A DNA stretch of 57,394 bases, from positions 1 to 57,394 of the forward strand of contig WGMB01000014.1 of the NCBI GenBank assembly GCA_016125275.1. Direction: 5' to 3'. The stretch is from Acidobacteriota bacterium. Lineage in GTDB: Bacteria; Acidobacteriota; Terriglobia; Bryobacterales; UBA6623. A model generated the notes under the pieces. It was not told where the DNA came from and did not search any database. It saw only the letters and a program-made list of their open reading frames with translations. Positions 43,591 to 52,408 of this stretch are shown one piece after another (position 1 is the stretch's first letter; the number at the start of each line of letters is the position of its first letter). Made by a program: the position numbers and the translations under genes.

Positions 43591-45240
43591 ATGTTGAAGC
43601 GATTTCTAGGACTAGTGCTCAGTGTTACGCTGCTGGCGGCTTCGTCGCCCGGCCAGATGGCGGTTTTCCCGGACAAGGCCTATTGGAAGTCACAGTGGCA
43701 GAAAGCGCCGCTGGGGGTGGAGATCGAGTCGGTCAGCCGGCTGGAAGACTACCTCGTTGACGGACGGTTGCAATTGTCGCTGCGGGCTTACCTGGAATTG
43801 GTGATGGCGAACAATCCCAACATCAACCTCCAAAAGCTCGCCTACTACCAACAGGAAAACGCGATCCAGCGCGCCTTGAGCCCGTTTGACCCCTCCCTCA
43901 CCGCCTCCTACAACACGAACCGGTCGGAGACGCCGTCGAACGACGTCCTGCAGGGCGCGGATGTTCGCTCCAACCTCAACCAGACAGGCCGCGCGACCTA
44001 CAACCAGACCTTCGACACCGGCACGCAACTCCAATCCACCTGGACGAGCCAGAAGGTGTCGAACAACTCGCAGTTCACGACTTTCAACCCGTCGATCACG
44101 CAAAGCTGGCTGGCTCAGCTCACCCAACCGCTGATCCGCGGACGGGGACGCAACATCCAGCGGATTCCGTTCATGATCGCCCAGTCGCGGCTGGACCAGA
44201 CCGAAGAGCAGGTGCGGCAGCAGGTCATCACGCTGATCTTCCAGGCCGAGAACGCCTACTGGGACGTGGTCCAGCAGCGGGAGCGGCTCCGCGTCCAGAA
44301 CAACAACTTGTCGATCGGCAAGGCCTTTCTGGATCGCTCGCGGCGGGAGCTCGAGCTGGGAGCCATCTCTCCGCTCGACATCTACCAGCCGGAGCAGCAG
44401 TACGCCACCGCGCAGGTGGGCGTCACACAAGCGCAGTACCGTCTGCAGCAGGCCGAGGACGCGGTGCGCCGTCAGATCGGCGCCGACCTCGACTCCGCTT
44501 TCCGCAACGTGCCCATCGAGCTGACCGAGGGCGTTGAGACGCCCGCGAATCCGCCGACCTTCGAGCCGGAAGCGACCGTGAGCGTCGCTCTCGCGAACCG
44601 GCCCGAAATCGAGCAGCGGCGCCGCTTGCTGCAGATCGACGACCTGCAGATCAAGCAGGCGACCAACAGCCTGCGGCCCGACTTGTCCCTCGTTGGCACC
44701 TACCAATCCACCGGCCGCGGCGGTAACTTTCTGGACCGCACCCTGCTCGACGCCAACGGCAACGGCATCGTGGTCCCGGGCGGCCTGACCGACGCATTGA
44801 GCCAGTTGCTCGACTTCCGCTATCCCACCTACTCGGTCGGATTGACCTTGAACCTGCCGCTCCGCAACCGGCGTGCGGCGGCCGACCTGGCGGACGCGGC
44901 CATCCAGAAGAAGCGGGACCTGTATCAGCTCCGGGCGAACGAGCAGGACATCCGGCTGGATGTGGTGCAAGCGATCGCCGGGCTGGAGCAGAGCAAGGCC
45001 GGTGTGCAGCAGGCGACGGTGGCCCGGGATTTCGCCCAGAAGCGCTTGGACGCCGAGCAGCAGAAGTATGACCTCGGCGTGACGACGACGTTCATCGTCC
45101 TGGACGCGCAGAGCCGGCTGTTGCAAAGCGAGTCGGATCTGCTCGATCAGGAAGTGGCCTACCGCCGGGCGCTGCTGACGCTCTACCGGGCCACCGGTGA
45201 GCTGCTGCGCGAGCGCGGCGTCTCGATCGACTACAACTAG
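43591..45240 (+). CDS. TolC-family outer-membrane efflux protein
   Basis: 549 residues from the ATG at 43591; an ATG at 43555 would put a polar stretch before the signal peptide (MLKRFLGLVLSVTLLAASS). The mature protein has two OEP repeats with long helices, as in LRAYLELVMANNPNINLQKL, VITLIFQAENAYWDVVQQRERL and the second-half counterpart LDVVQAIAGLEQSKAG. It should form the trimeric exit duct for the adaptor/permease operon upstream. A good terminator follows. Confidence 0.93.
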   Translation: MLKRFLGLVLSVTLLAASSPGQMAVFPDKAYWKSQWQKAPLGVEIESVSRLEDYLVDGRLQLSLRAYLELVMANNPNINLQKLAYYQQENAIQRALSPFDPSLTASYNTNRSETPSNDVLQGADVRSNLNQTGRATYNQTFDTGTQLQSTWTSQKVSNNSQFTTFNPSITQSWLAQLTQPLIRGRGRNIQRIPFMIAQSRLDQTEEQVRQQVITLIFQAENAYWDVVQQRERLRVQNNNLSIGKAFLDRSRRELELGAISPLDIYQPEQQYATAQVGVTQAQYRLQQAEDAVRRQIGADLDSAFRNVPIELTEGVETPANPPTFEPEATVSVALANRPEIEQRRRLLQIDDLQIKQATNSLRPDLSLVGTYQSTGRGGNFLDRTLLDANGNGIVVPGGLTDALSQLLDFRYPTYSVGLTLNLPLRNRRAAADLADAAIQKKRDLYQLRANEQDIRLDVVQAIAGLEQSKAGVQQATVARDFAQKRLDAEQQKYDLGVTTTFIVLDAQSRLLQSESDLLDQEVAYRRALLTLYRATGELLRERGVSIDYN

Positions 45241-45269
45241 CGCTTGGCGTCCTCCGGGGGCGCCTCTTG

Positions 45270-45304
45270 GGGCCGGACAGCTCGCTGTCCGGCCCTTCGC
45301 TGTT
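45270..45304. terminator. Hairpin terminator after the exporter operon
   Basis: An 11-base-pair perfect stem GGGCCGGACAG / CTGTCCGGCCC (45270-45280 with 45285-45295) with a CTCG loop, then TTCGCTGTTT. It lies between the convergent ends of the TolC gene and the zincin gene and may serve both. Confidence 0.8.
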
Positions 45305-47752
45305 TCAGGGCCCTTCGAAGAGCTGAATGCGGCGATTGCGCTGCCGGCTGGGAACGATCGTGCCGTAGGCCTTGATCTCCAGCGGCGGCCGGTCACTGCC
45401 CGGCGCTTCGATGCGCAGGGTGTTCGGCCCCGGCTCGCCCGCCAGCGTCCAGTCGAACAGCACGGTCCCGTACTCGTCGGTGACGGGGTTCGCCGGGCTC
45501 ACCGAGCCGTCGCCGCTGGCGGTGATCCGGAGCCGCACGTGCTCGTAGTAGAGGCCGTCCGGGTCGGTCACCTGCAGGAAGTAGGGCAACGGCATCGGCT
45601 GGCCCACACGACCGGTTTGGAGCCGCTCGCGGGCATCGCCGATGAGCTGCTCGAAGGGATAGAGGCGCTGCGCCGCCAGCGTTCTGGCATCGTCGAGAAC
45701 GCGGATCCAGGAGCGAGCCGTGTCGTACCCCTCGCCGATCTCGGCTTGCATCAGGTGGACGCCGGCCTGCCGACCCGTCAGCGGGAAGTACGCCGCCACC
45801 TGCCCTTTCGGAATCATTACGGACTCGGGCGTGAGCAAGTCGGCGCCGCCGTCGAGGCGGACCGTCAGGTCCTGCTCGGCCGGAGCGCCCAGAAAGACGG
45901 CCGCCTGCAGCGGGTCGCCCCTCAGGCGACCGAAGGCCGGCCAAGTGTCCAGCGTGAGAGCCTTCACCAGCTCCGTCTGGGCCTGCCACCCTCCGTCGGT
46001 CTGCTCGGCCATGTAGCCGCTGAAGGCTCCACGCACCCGCTCCATCTTGGCGATCGTTTCAGCCGAGGGTTCCCTGCCCTCCTCGGTCAGCAGGATGAAG
46101 GCGTAGCGATAGTGCTTCTGGGAGATCGCGGGGCCCGGCGCGCGCGGCCCCATCGTCTCCACGATGTCGTCGATCGAGATGTCCACGCGATCGCCGTTGA
46201 ACAACAAGCCCGCCAGAGGCTGGCGTGCGGGATTGAACGAGCCGCCTTCGATGTCCGGATTGCGGACGAAAAAGCTGGCCGGGACCTGTTCGGGCGGAAT
46301 CAGCCCCAACAAGTACAGATCCATCGGCCCGAAGCGCCGGAAGGCCTCGGTGCTCTCAAAGCGATACGGGGCCGCGCCCGGACCGTGGTCGACGATGCGC
46401 ATGCCCTCCATGAACGAGCCGTCGGAGTTGTAGAAGAAGCTCCAATGCGACCCCTGGCGGCCCAGCAGCTCCCCGGAGTAGAGCCCCGAGGGCTTGTCAA
46501 GGAACAGCGTCCGGGTGAGGAAGCGGTGGCCCGCCTCGTGCGCCAGGATCGACAAGGTCGTGTTGACGTAGACGCCTTCGTCGCGGTCGATGCGCGCGGC
46601 GGGGTCCGCTGGGTACTTGTCCAAGTCCCCCATGTAAATCAGCCCCTGCAAGCGGAAATCCGAGCCCAGATCTTGCCCGAAGTCGAACACGTTCTCGGAC
46701 TCGAAGCCGGCCGGATACGGGCCCACGCCCTGCACATAGTTCCGTATGCCCAAGTAGAAGGCGAATCCGGCGTTCTCGAGCGGAATCTCGAAGTCGTGAA
46801 AGATCACGACGAAGTCATAGGCGTCTTCGTGGGACAGGTAGAACTTCTGCAACAGCGGAACGAAGTTGATGTCCGGCGGCTGGAAGAGCTCGACGAAGGC
46901 CGCCGTGAAGGGCGCCGTCGGGGGCGTCGAGAAATCGACGGCGACGGACTGCTGGACGTCGCGCCCGGAGGCCAGGCCGATGATGCCGAGATTGATTCCA
47001 ATGTCGGCGTAGGCCACCCGGATGCGGCCGTCGCGAAACAGCGTCGCTTGGAACGTCAGCAGCCTTCCGCGCCCGCCGTCCACCCACTCGGGCGTATTGA
47101 TCCAGGAGATCGAGACGCTGTCGCTGGAGCTGAAGACGCGTATCGCCGCGTCGTCCTGAGTGGGATCGAGGTCGGTGAAGAAGGCGCAGATGCGGGGTGG
47201 ACCGCTGACCGCCCGGGTCGGATCCCGGGCCGTGCTGGCCGAGTCCGCCTCCCCGAAAGTTAGGTTGCCGTCTGAGTTCAGGTAGACGCTCTGGTAGGAC
47301 TCCCCGAAGAACGGAAAGGCGAAGGGGAGCTCGAGAACCTGGGAGTCGTCGTCGTCGAGCGCCACGGGCTTGCCCTGGGCCGCCGCGGCGCCGTCAAAAC
47401 CGCCGTCGGAAACTCGATAGAGATAGGCGGTAGCGGCGGCGTCCTGCGGCAGGTAGTCCAAGGCCCGGCCGCCCAAGTCGAACAGGAACGCCGGAAGAAC
47501 CACCCCCTCGGCGTCGTCGACGACCGCGATGTCGCCGCGGTCCGGGACGACGAGAGCGTTCTTGGGAGCCGCCGCCGCGGTCTTACCGGCTGACGGCGAC
47601 AGGTCCGACGACGGCGCCAAGCCCCGGGCCCGCGCCTGCTGGTGGAGCAAAACGGCGTTCAGGCCGGTCGAGACATCGTCGGGGCCCTCGGAGGCGGCGC
47701 TGAGCGAAAGCGCCACACCGAGGACGGCAGCGCTGAGACGGCCAATCCACAT
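45305..47752 (-). CDS. Secreted zincin-type metalloprotease with nidogen-like N-terminal domain and Ig-like C-terminus
   Basis: 815 residues with a signal peptide (about 1-20). Residues 138-275 resemble a nidogen-like domain (FPFFGESYQSVYLNSDGNLTFG). The catalytic part has LAHEAGHRFL (H405, E406, H409) and a likely third ligand H436 in GSHWSFF, followed by SFMEGM and FGPMDLYLLGL, a layout I recall from uncharacterised bacterial zincins. The C-terminal 120 residues look like an Ig/invasin-type sandwich. TAGAAT ends six bases before the ATG with no Shine-Dalgarno sequence. Substrate unknown; likely an extracellular protein. Confidence 0.75.
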   Translation of the reverse strand: MWIGRLSAAVLGVALSLSAASEGPDDVSTGLNAVLLHQQARARGLAPSSDLSPSAGKTAAAAPKNALVVPDRGDIAVVDDAEGVVLPAFLFDLGGRALDYLPQDAAATAYLYRVSDGGFDGAAAAQGKPVALDDDDSQVLELPFAFPFFGESYQSVYLNSDGNLTFGEADSASTARDPTRAVSGPPRICAFFTDLDPTQDDAAIRVFSSSDSVSISWINTPEWVDGGRGRLLTFQATLFRDGRIRVAYADIGINLGIIGLASGRDVQQSVAVDFSTPPTAPFTAAFVELFQPPDINFVPLLQKFYLSHEDAYDFVVIFHDFEIPLENAGFAFYLGIRNYVQGVGPYPAGFESENVFDFGQDLGSDFRLQGLIYMGDLDKYPADPAARIDRDEGVYVNTTLSILAHEAGHRFLTRTLFLDKPSGLYSGELLGRQGSHWSFFYNSDGSFMEGMRIVDHGPGAAPYRFESTEAFRRFGPMDLYLLGLIPPEQVPASFFVRNPDIEGGSFNPARQPLAGLLFNGDRVDISIDDIVETMGPRAPGPAISQKHYRYAFILLTEEGREPSAETIAKMERVRGAFSGYMAEQTDGGWQAQTELVKALTLDTWPAFGRLRGDPLQAAVFLGAPAEQDLTVRLDGGADLLTPESVMIPKGQVAAYFPLTGRQAGVHLMQAEIGEGYDTARSWIRVLDDARTLAAQRLYPFEQLIGDARERLQTGRVGQPMPLPYFLQVTDPDGLYYEHVRLRITASGDGSVSPANPVTDEYGTVLFDWTLAGEPGPNTLRIEAPGSDRPPLEIKAYGTIVPSRQRNRRIQLFEGP

Positions 47753-47758
47753 AGGCTG

Positions 47759-47764
47759 ATTCTA
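47759..47764 (-). promoter_or_regulatory. Putative -10 element (TAGAAT) of the zincin gene
   Basis: Minus-strand TAGAAT ends six bases before the ATG at 47752. Confidence 0.55.
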
Positions 47765-47787
47765 CCCCCGCCTCAGCGCGAGGCCGG

Positions 47788-48915
47788 TCAGGCTTTCGGC
47801 AGAGACTCGCGGAAAAAACGCATCCAGTTGCCGAAAAAGATGCCGTCGATATCCGCGGCCGAGTATCCCCGCGCCGCCAGAATGCCCTCCAGCTTGTGGA
47901 GGTCGTTGATCGAATTCAGGTCCGTCGGCGTCTGCTCGGTGCCGAATCCGCCGTCGAGATCGCTGCCGATGCCCACGTGCTGCGTCGAGCCGACGAGCTG
48001 GCACATGTGGTCGATGTGGTCGGCCAGGGTCTCGAGCGTCGGCCGGGCGCGGTCGGGGTTGTCCCAGTCGTAGTTGGGCAGAATCATCCAGGCGTCGCAG
48101 ACCGCCCCGAGCACGCCGCCGCGCTCGGCGATCCGCTTCACCTGGTCGTCGCTGATCTGGCGGTCGTGCGGAACGAGCGTGCGCGAGTTGCCGTGGCTGA
48201 CGAAGACCGGCCCGGAGAAGGCGTCCATCGTCTGATCCAGCGCCAGATCCGCCGTGTGAACCAGGTCGACGATCATCCCCAGCCGCTGGAACTCCTTGAG
48301 CAGCTCGCGCCCGGCGGCCGTGATCGGGCCGTCGCCGCCCGTCCCCATGCCGTAGGCGCTGGTCCCGTAGTGCGCCAGGCAGGCGGTGCGAAGCCCCTGC
48401 TCGAACCAGCGCTCGGCCTGCGCCGGCTCGACGATCGGGTCACAGCCTTCCATGGAGAGGATGTAGCCCAGCGGAGCGTCGGGCTCGTCGCCTTCCCACT
48501 GCGCCCAGATGCGATTGAGGTCGTCGACGGTCTTGATCATCGCCATGTGACCCTGCTCCTCGAGGAGCTTGTAGTACGCCAACTGCCCCTGCCCCTGGGA
48601 GTAGGCCACGGCCTGGTTGCAGTAGTCGAGATCCTCGCGCAGGATGATCTCGCCCCGCTTGCGATCGCCGGCCGGTCCCAGGTGCATGGCGCCTTCCGGG
48701 TGCCAGGTCGGAAAGGCTCGGCAAAGGATCGTAGCCAGACAGACGCCGATGCGCGCCTTACGCATCTCCGGCAGGCTGACCGTGCACAGACCGCGGCCCT
48801 TGCCGGTCATGTGGGCCTCCCGCGCGCGCATCTCGTCGAGGGGCAGCAACTGGTCCCGGTCGTAGTGGATGGCGTTCCAAGAGATGTCGAGATGGGCGTC
48901 GATGAGCAATCGCAT
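47788..48915 (-). CDS. Membrane-dipeptidase-type (M19) metallopeptidase
   Basis: 375 residues of the renal dipeptidase family. Binuclear zinc ligands can be matched: H8 and D10 in DAHLD, the bridging Glu in LSMEGCDP, the His of VDLVHTADLAL and the His of FVSHGNSR, and the Asp of GIGSDLDGGFG. The family cleaves dipeptides, often with tolerance for D-residues. No signal peptide is seen, so it is probably cytoplasmic. TATGCT ends eight bases before the ATG. Confidence 0.93.
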   Translation of the reverse strand: MRLLIDAHLDISWNAIHYDRDQLLPLDEMRAREAHMTGKGRGLCTVSLPEMRKARIGVCLATILCRAFPTWHPEGAMHLGPAGDRKRGEIILREDLDYCNQAVAYSQGQGQLAYYKLLEEQGHMAMIKTVDDLNRIWAQWEGDEPDAPLGYILSMEGCDPIVEPAQAERWFEQGLRTACLAHYGTSAYGMGTGGDGPITAAGRELLKEFQRLGMIVDLVHTADLALDQTMDAFSGPVFVSHGNSRTLVPHDRQISDDQVKRIAERGGVLGAVCDAWMILPNYDWDNPDRARPTLETLADHIDHMCQLVGSTQHVGIGSDLDGGFGTEQTPTDLNSINDLHKLEGILAARGYSAADIDGIFFGNWMRFFRESLPKA

Positions 48916-48923
48916 TTCGACCC

Positions 48924-48929
48924 AGCATA
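48924..48929 (-). promoter_or_regulatory. Putative -10 element (TATGCT) of the dipeptidase gene
   Basis: Minus-strand TATGCT ends eight bases before the ATG at 48915. An ATTGTA hexamer 16 bases further upstream could act as a -35 and is the reverse complement of the TACAAT used by the divergent gene. Confidence 0.5.
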
Positions 48930-48945
48930 GCGGTTTCTCGGGCCC

Positions 48946-48951
48946 TACAAT
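48946..48951 (+). promoter_or_regulatory. Putative -10 element (TACAAT) of the leucyl/arginyl transferase gene
   Basis: TACAAT ends eight bases before the ATG at 48960; no ribosome binding site fits a transcript starting at the expected place. Confidence 0.55.
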
Positions 48952-48959
48952 GAAGGCTC

Positions 48960-49742
48960 ATGCGCGAGCTCGTTCGGCTGCTCGAAGAACCGCGAGTCTG
49001 CTCGTACTTGCCCAACGAGGTGGCGTCGCTCGAGTACCGCATCGTCCAGGGGCTCGAGCCGGAGCGCTACGAGTATCTGCTCGAAAGGGGCTACCGGCGC
49101 TTCGGACGCCAACTGTTTCGGCCGCAGTGCCCAGGCTGCCGGCAATGCGTCAGCGTGCGCGTGCTGGTGGACGAGTTCGAGCCCTCGCGCGGCTTTCGCA
49201 GGGTGCTGCGGCGCAACGAACGCATCCGCGTGGTGCGGGCTCGGCCGAGCGTGACCAACGAGCACGTGGAGCTCTACAACCGCTACCACCAGATGATGCA
49301 TCGGCTGCGCGGTTGGCGCCGCGACCGCATCCTGCGAGGCGACTACATCGAGTCGTTCGTGGTCGGCGGAGGCGACTTCGCCTGGCAGTGGATGTACTAC
49401 GACGGCGACGAGCTGGTGGGCGTGGCCCTGATGGACGAGACGCCGAACTCCATCTCACTGGTCTACTTCTTCCACGACCCGGAGTGGCGCGGCTACAGCC
49501 CGGGAACCTTCTCCGTACTCACGCAACTCGACTACGCCAAGCAGGTCGGCAAGAAGCACGCCTACCCGGGGTACTGGATTCCCGCCAACCAATCGATGGC
49601 CTACAAGTCGCGGCTTCGGCCCTTCGAGAGGCTGGTGCGACACCCTGTGGACGACGAGAAGCCGCGCTGGGTGCGGTATCACACCGGCGACCCGATCGAG
49701 AGCGAGACCGCGCCGGTTGCCGGAGCCGTCCGCCTGCTGTAA
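48960..49742 (+). CDS. bpt: Aspartate/glutamate leucyl- or arginyl-tRNA-protein transferase
   Basis: 260 residues of the ATE/Bpt family, which adds Leu or Arg to the N-terminus of proteins starting with Asp or Glu as part of the N-degron pathway. The N-terminal cysteine cluster is C14, C57, C60 and C63 (CSYLP, CPGCRQC). The C-terminal acyltransferase half has SLVYFFHDPEWRGYSPG and GYWIPANQSMAYKSRLRPFE, typical of the family. The leucyl assignment follows bacterial homologues and is not proven here. Divergent from the M19 dipeptidase by 44 bases. Confidence 0.93.
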   Translation: MRELVRLLEEPRVCSYLPNEVASLEYRIVQGLEPERYEYLLERGYRRFGRQLFRPQCPGCRQCVSVRVLVDEFEPSRGFRRVLRRNERIRVVRARPSVTNEHVELYNRYHQMMHRLRGWRRDRILRGDYIESFVVGGGDFAWQWMYYDGDELVGVALMDETPNSISLVYFFHDPEWRGYSPGTFSVLTQLDYAKQVGKKHAYPGYWIPANQSMAYKSRLRPFERLVRHPVDDEKPRWVRYHTGDPIESETAPVAGAVRLL

Positions 49743-49783
49743 TCTCAACTCGACATTGGCGGCCGAGAGGGAGGGCTGCTGCG

Positions 49784-52390
49784 ATGCGCTGTTGGTGGGA
49801 ACGCTGGCGCGCCGCCGCTTGGCTTGCGGCTCTAACGGTCTGCGGATCGGCAACGACGTTCGCTCAGGGCCCGCCGACCGGGTTCCGTTGCGTGGCCTCC
49901 GCGACCACGCCCTCGATTCGAGCCGAAGGCCTCACTGAGTTGGTGGGAGACGTGGTCCTGCGGTGCTCGGGAGGGGCTCCCACAGCCGCCGGCGCTTCCA
50001 TTCCAACCTACGATGTGAAGCTCTCGCTCAATTTGCCCCTTTCGAACACCCCTCTGGGGTCACTGACGGTCAACGGGTCGTTCGCGCCCCTGTCCGCCGC
50101 GACCAACGCTCTACTGAGTGTGGACGAGCCTCCGATTCCGCGATTTGCGCCGCAGTGCTCCAAGCTCGAGGCGTCCGCGCTCGAAGCCTGCCGTGCCGGA
50201 CTGCTGTGGCCTGCGTTGGGCGACGGCGACGGCGTGGCCTACGGGGAGAACGGCACGGCCAACATCGGCTTCGGGACGCGTTCGGGCATCACGACCCTTT
50301 TGTGGCTGGGAGTGCCGATCGACGCGCGGGCCGCCGAGCAGGCGCGAGTTCTGCGAATCAGCAACGTGCGGGCGGACGCCTCCGCCGTACCGGTGGGAGG
50401 CGGCGCCGATCCCTCCGAGCCGTTCCAGATCCGCACATTCGTCTCGGTCTGCCCCTCCGCCGGCGGCGCCTGCCCGCTAGAGCCGACCAGTCTGACCTTG
50501 GGGACGGTCGACTCGCTGCCGCCGGCGGCAACGGTGGAGCAACCGACGAGCCGCCCGCACTGCCAGAGCCAGACCGTACAGGACGGCGTGGACTTCCGGC
50601 TGCGATTCCGGGAGGTCCACCCGACCGATTTCAGGATCCGCGCGCGGCAGACGCCCGGGCCGCTCGACGGCCCGCGGACGACGGAATCCGGCGTCTGGAG
50701 CGACGATCCGACCCTCGGGCAGGCCTTGCCGCGGGCGCCGTTCGGAATGCGGTTCGGCGCTACGTTCAGCAACGTCCCGGCCAACGCCAAGCTGTATATC
50801 TCGACGATCAACCTGCCGGCGACGGCGGGCGAGGCTCCACGCGGCGCTTTGACGCTGGACCCGCTGGGACCCTTCGATCCCCCCACGCCGGAGTTCTCGC
50901 AGACCGTGAACGGCGTGACGGTCCCCTTCATCCGCTTGACCGGCCCGAACCCGTCGGCCACGTTCGAGGTCGTCGGCGCCAATGCAGACGCCATCGAGGA
51001 CTTAGTCTTCGTGGGCGGTTTCGAGTATCAGTCCGGTGGAACGATCGCCACCAGCCCGCCCGAGGGGACGATCACGGTGGACCTGTCGACGGGCGTTGCG
51101 CCCGGTTGCTCCGTCGGCGCCGACCCGCCCGCCCTGTCCGGAGCGACCGCCCAGGACGTCGAGCGTTTTCGCGCGGCCGGTTGCGCCTATGCCTACTCCT
51201 ACGGGCTGAGTGCGGACGGCCCCTACCAGGGCTATCTGAGGCGGCCCGTGCAGGCTTCGAGCCTGCCCCCGAACCGCTTCGCCGTCGGGACCATCCACGG
51301 CTGCAGCGGCGCGGGTCCGCAGAACAGCTTTCTGGGGCTGCCCAACGATACCGAGCTGGTCTTCAACGTCCAGCAAGACGGCAACGTTCCCCCGTATGTG
51401 CAGTGGATCGAGCACTCTCCGCTGGCGCCGGCGACCGACATCACCCTGAGCGTGACGGCGGAGACCTTGGCCCAGCTCTCGCCGGAGACGCCTGCGGTGA
51501 CGGCCAACTGGCTCACTGCCGAGAGCAACGGCCGCTCCACGCCGATCACGACCAGCCTGGCGGTGGACCCGTCGCGCCTCACGCCGGGGACCTATCTAGG
51601 CCGCGTGACGGCCGCCTCGCCCAGCGGCGGCGACCTGCGCCTGAGCGTTCGCTTGAACCTGACGCCGCCAGGCCCCTACTTCGACCGCGCCGGCCTGGTG
51701 CACGCAGCCAGCTACCTGCGAGGGGCGGTCGCGCCCGGTGAGGCCATCGTGGTGTTCGGCTCGAACTTCGGTCCAGAGGCCTTGGCGGGGCTGGAGTTGG
51801 GCTCGGACGGGATGGTCTCGACGCGAATCGGGGAGACGCGCGTCCTGTTCGACGGCCAGCCCGCCCCGATGATCTATGCCGCCCGCGGGCAGGTCAGCGC
51901 TTTCGCGCCTTTCTCGCTGGCGGGGAAGATCAAGACCGTCGTCGAGGTGGAGTACCAGGACAAGAAGAGCAGGGCCGTGACCGTGGCCGTGCTGCCGGCG
52001 GCGCCCGTGATCTTCACCCAGAACCAAACCGGCGGCGGGCCGGGAGCGATCCTCAACCAGGACAGCTCCGTCAACTCCAGCGAACGACCCGCCCACGCCG
52101 GCGACATCGTGCAGATCTTCGGCTCCGGCGGGGGCCAGACGAATCCCGGCGGCGTGGACGGCCGCCTGGCCGGGGCGTCGCTGGCCCAATTCCTCGAGCC
52201 CGTAGCGGCTCTGGTGGACGGACGGACGGCGGAGGTTGTCTATGCCGGGCCGGCACCGGGGCTGGCCGAAGGGGTGTTTCAGGTGAACATCCGAGTTCCG
52301 CCGGAGACCGAGCCCGGCGCCACCGCCGAGGTCCTGCTGGCTTTTGGTTCTCGGACGACGCAACTCGGGGTGACGCTCGCGGTGGAGTGA
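49784..52390 (+). CDS. Large secreted protein with C-terminal TIGR03437 (Solibacter-type) domain
   Basis: 868 residues from the ATG at 49784, chosen because GGGAGG precedes it by about ten bases and it begins a signal peptide (ERWRAAAWLAALTVCGSATTFA). The frame is open far upstream but overlaps bpt. Residues 30-610 are beta-rich with Ala, Pro, Gly and many cysteines and are not recognisable. From about 640 to the end the sequence follows the TIGR03437 pattern: GLVHAASYLRGAVAPGEAIVVFGSNFGPE, ARGQVSAFAPF, GDIVQIFGSGGGQTNPGGVDG and VFQVNIRVPP. That domain is abundant in Bryobacterales and probably decorates exported proteins. Function unknown. Confidence 0.85.
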   Translation: MRCWWERWRAAAWLAALTVCGSATTFAQGPPTGFRCVASATTPSIRAEGLTELVGDVVLRCSGGAPTAAGASIPTYDVKLSLNLPLSNTPLGSLTVNGSFAPLSAATNALLSVDEPPIPRFAPQCSKLEASALEACRAGLLWPALGDGDGVAYGENGTANIGFGTRSGITTLLWLGVPIDARAAEQARVLRISNVRADASAVPVGGGADPSEPFQIRTFVSVCPSAGGACPLEPTSLTLGTVDSLPPAATVEQPTSRPHCQSQTVQDGVDFRLRFREVHPTDFRIRARQTPGPLDGPRTTESGVWSDDPTLGQALPRAPFGMRFGATFSNVPANAKLYISTINLPATAGEAPRGALTLDPLGPFDPPTPEFSQTVNGVTVPFIRLTGPNPSATFEVVGANADAIEDLVFVGGFEYQSGGTIATSPPEGTITVDLSTGVAPGCSVGADPPALSGATAQDVERFRAAGCAYAYSYGLSADGPYQGYLRRPVQASSLPPNRFAVGTIHGCSGAGPQNSFLGLPNDTELVFNVQQDGNVPPYVQWIEHSPLAPATDITLSVTAETLAQLSPETPAVTANWLTAESNGRSTPITTSLAVDPSRLTPGTYLGRVTAASPSGGDLRLSVRLNLTPPGPYFDRAGLVHAASYLRGAVAPGEAIVVFGSNFGPEALAGLELGSDGMVSTRIGETRVLFDGQPAPMIYAARGQVSAFAPFSLAGKIKTVVEVEYQDKKSRAVTVAVLPAAPVIFTQNQTGGGPGAILNQDSSVNSSERPAHAGDIVQIFGSGGGQTNPGGVDGRLAGASLAQFLEPVAALVDGRTAEVVYAGPAPGLAEGVFQVNIRVPPETEPGATAEVLLAFGSRTTQLGVTLAVE

Positions 52391-52395
52391 CTTGC

Positions 52396-52401
52396 TAGAA
52401 T
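52396..52401 (+). promoter_or_regulatory. Putative -10 element (TAGAAT) of the sulfatase gene
   Basis: TAGAAT ends seven bases before the GTG start at 52409, the same geometry as at 36077-36082. Confidence 0.55.
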
Positions 52402-52408
52402 TCGCCGC

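Noticed and set aside
49963-51741. Alternative plus-strand frame of almost 600 codons inside the TIGR03437 gene
   Set aside because: The other frame has a signal peptide, ribosome binding site and a recognised C-terminal domain; this one is Arg-rich with no motifs.
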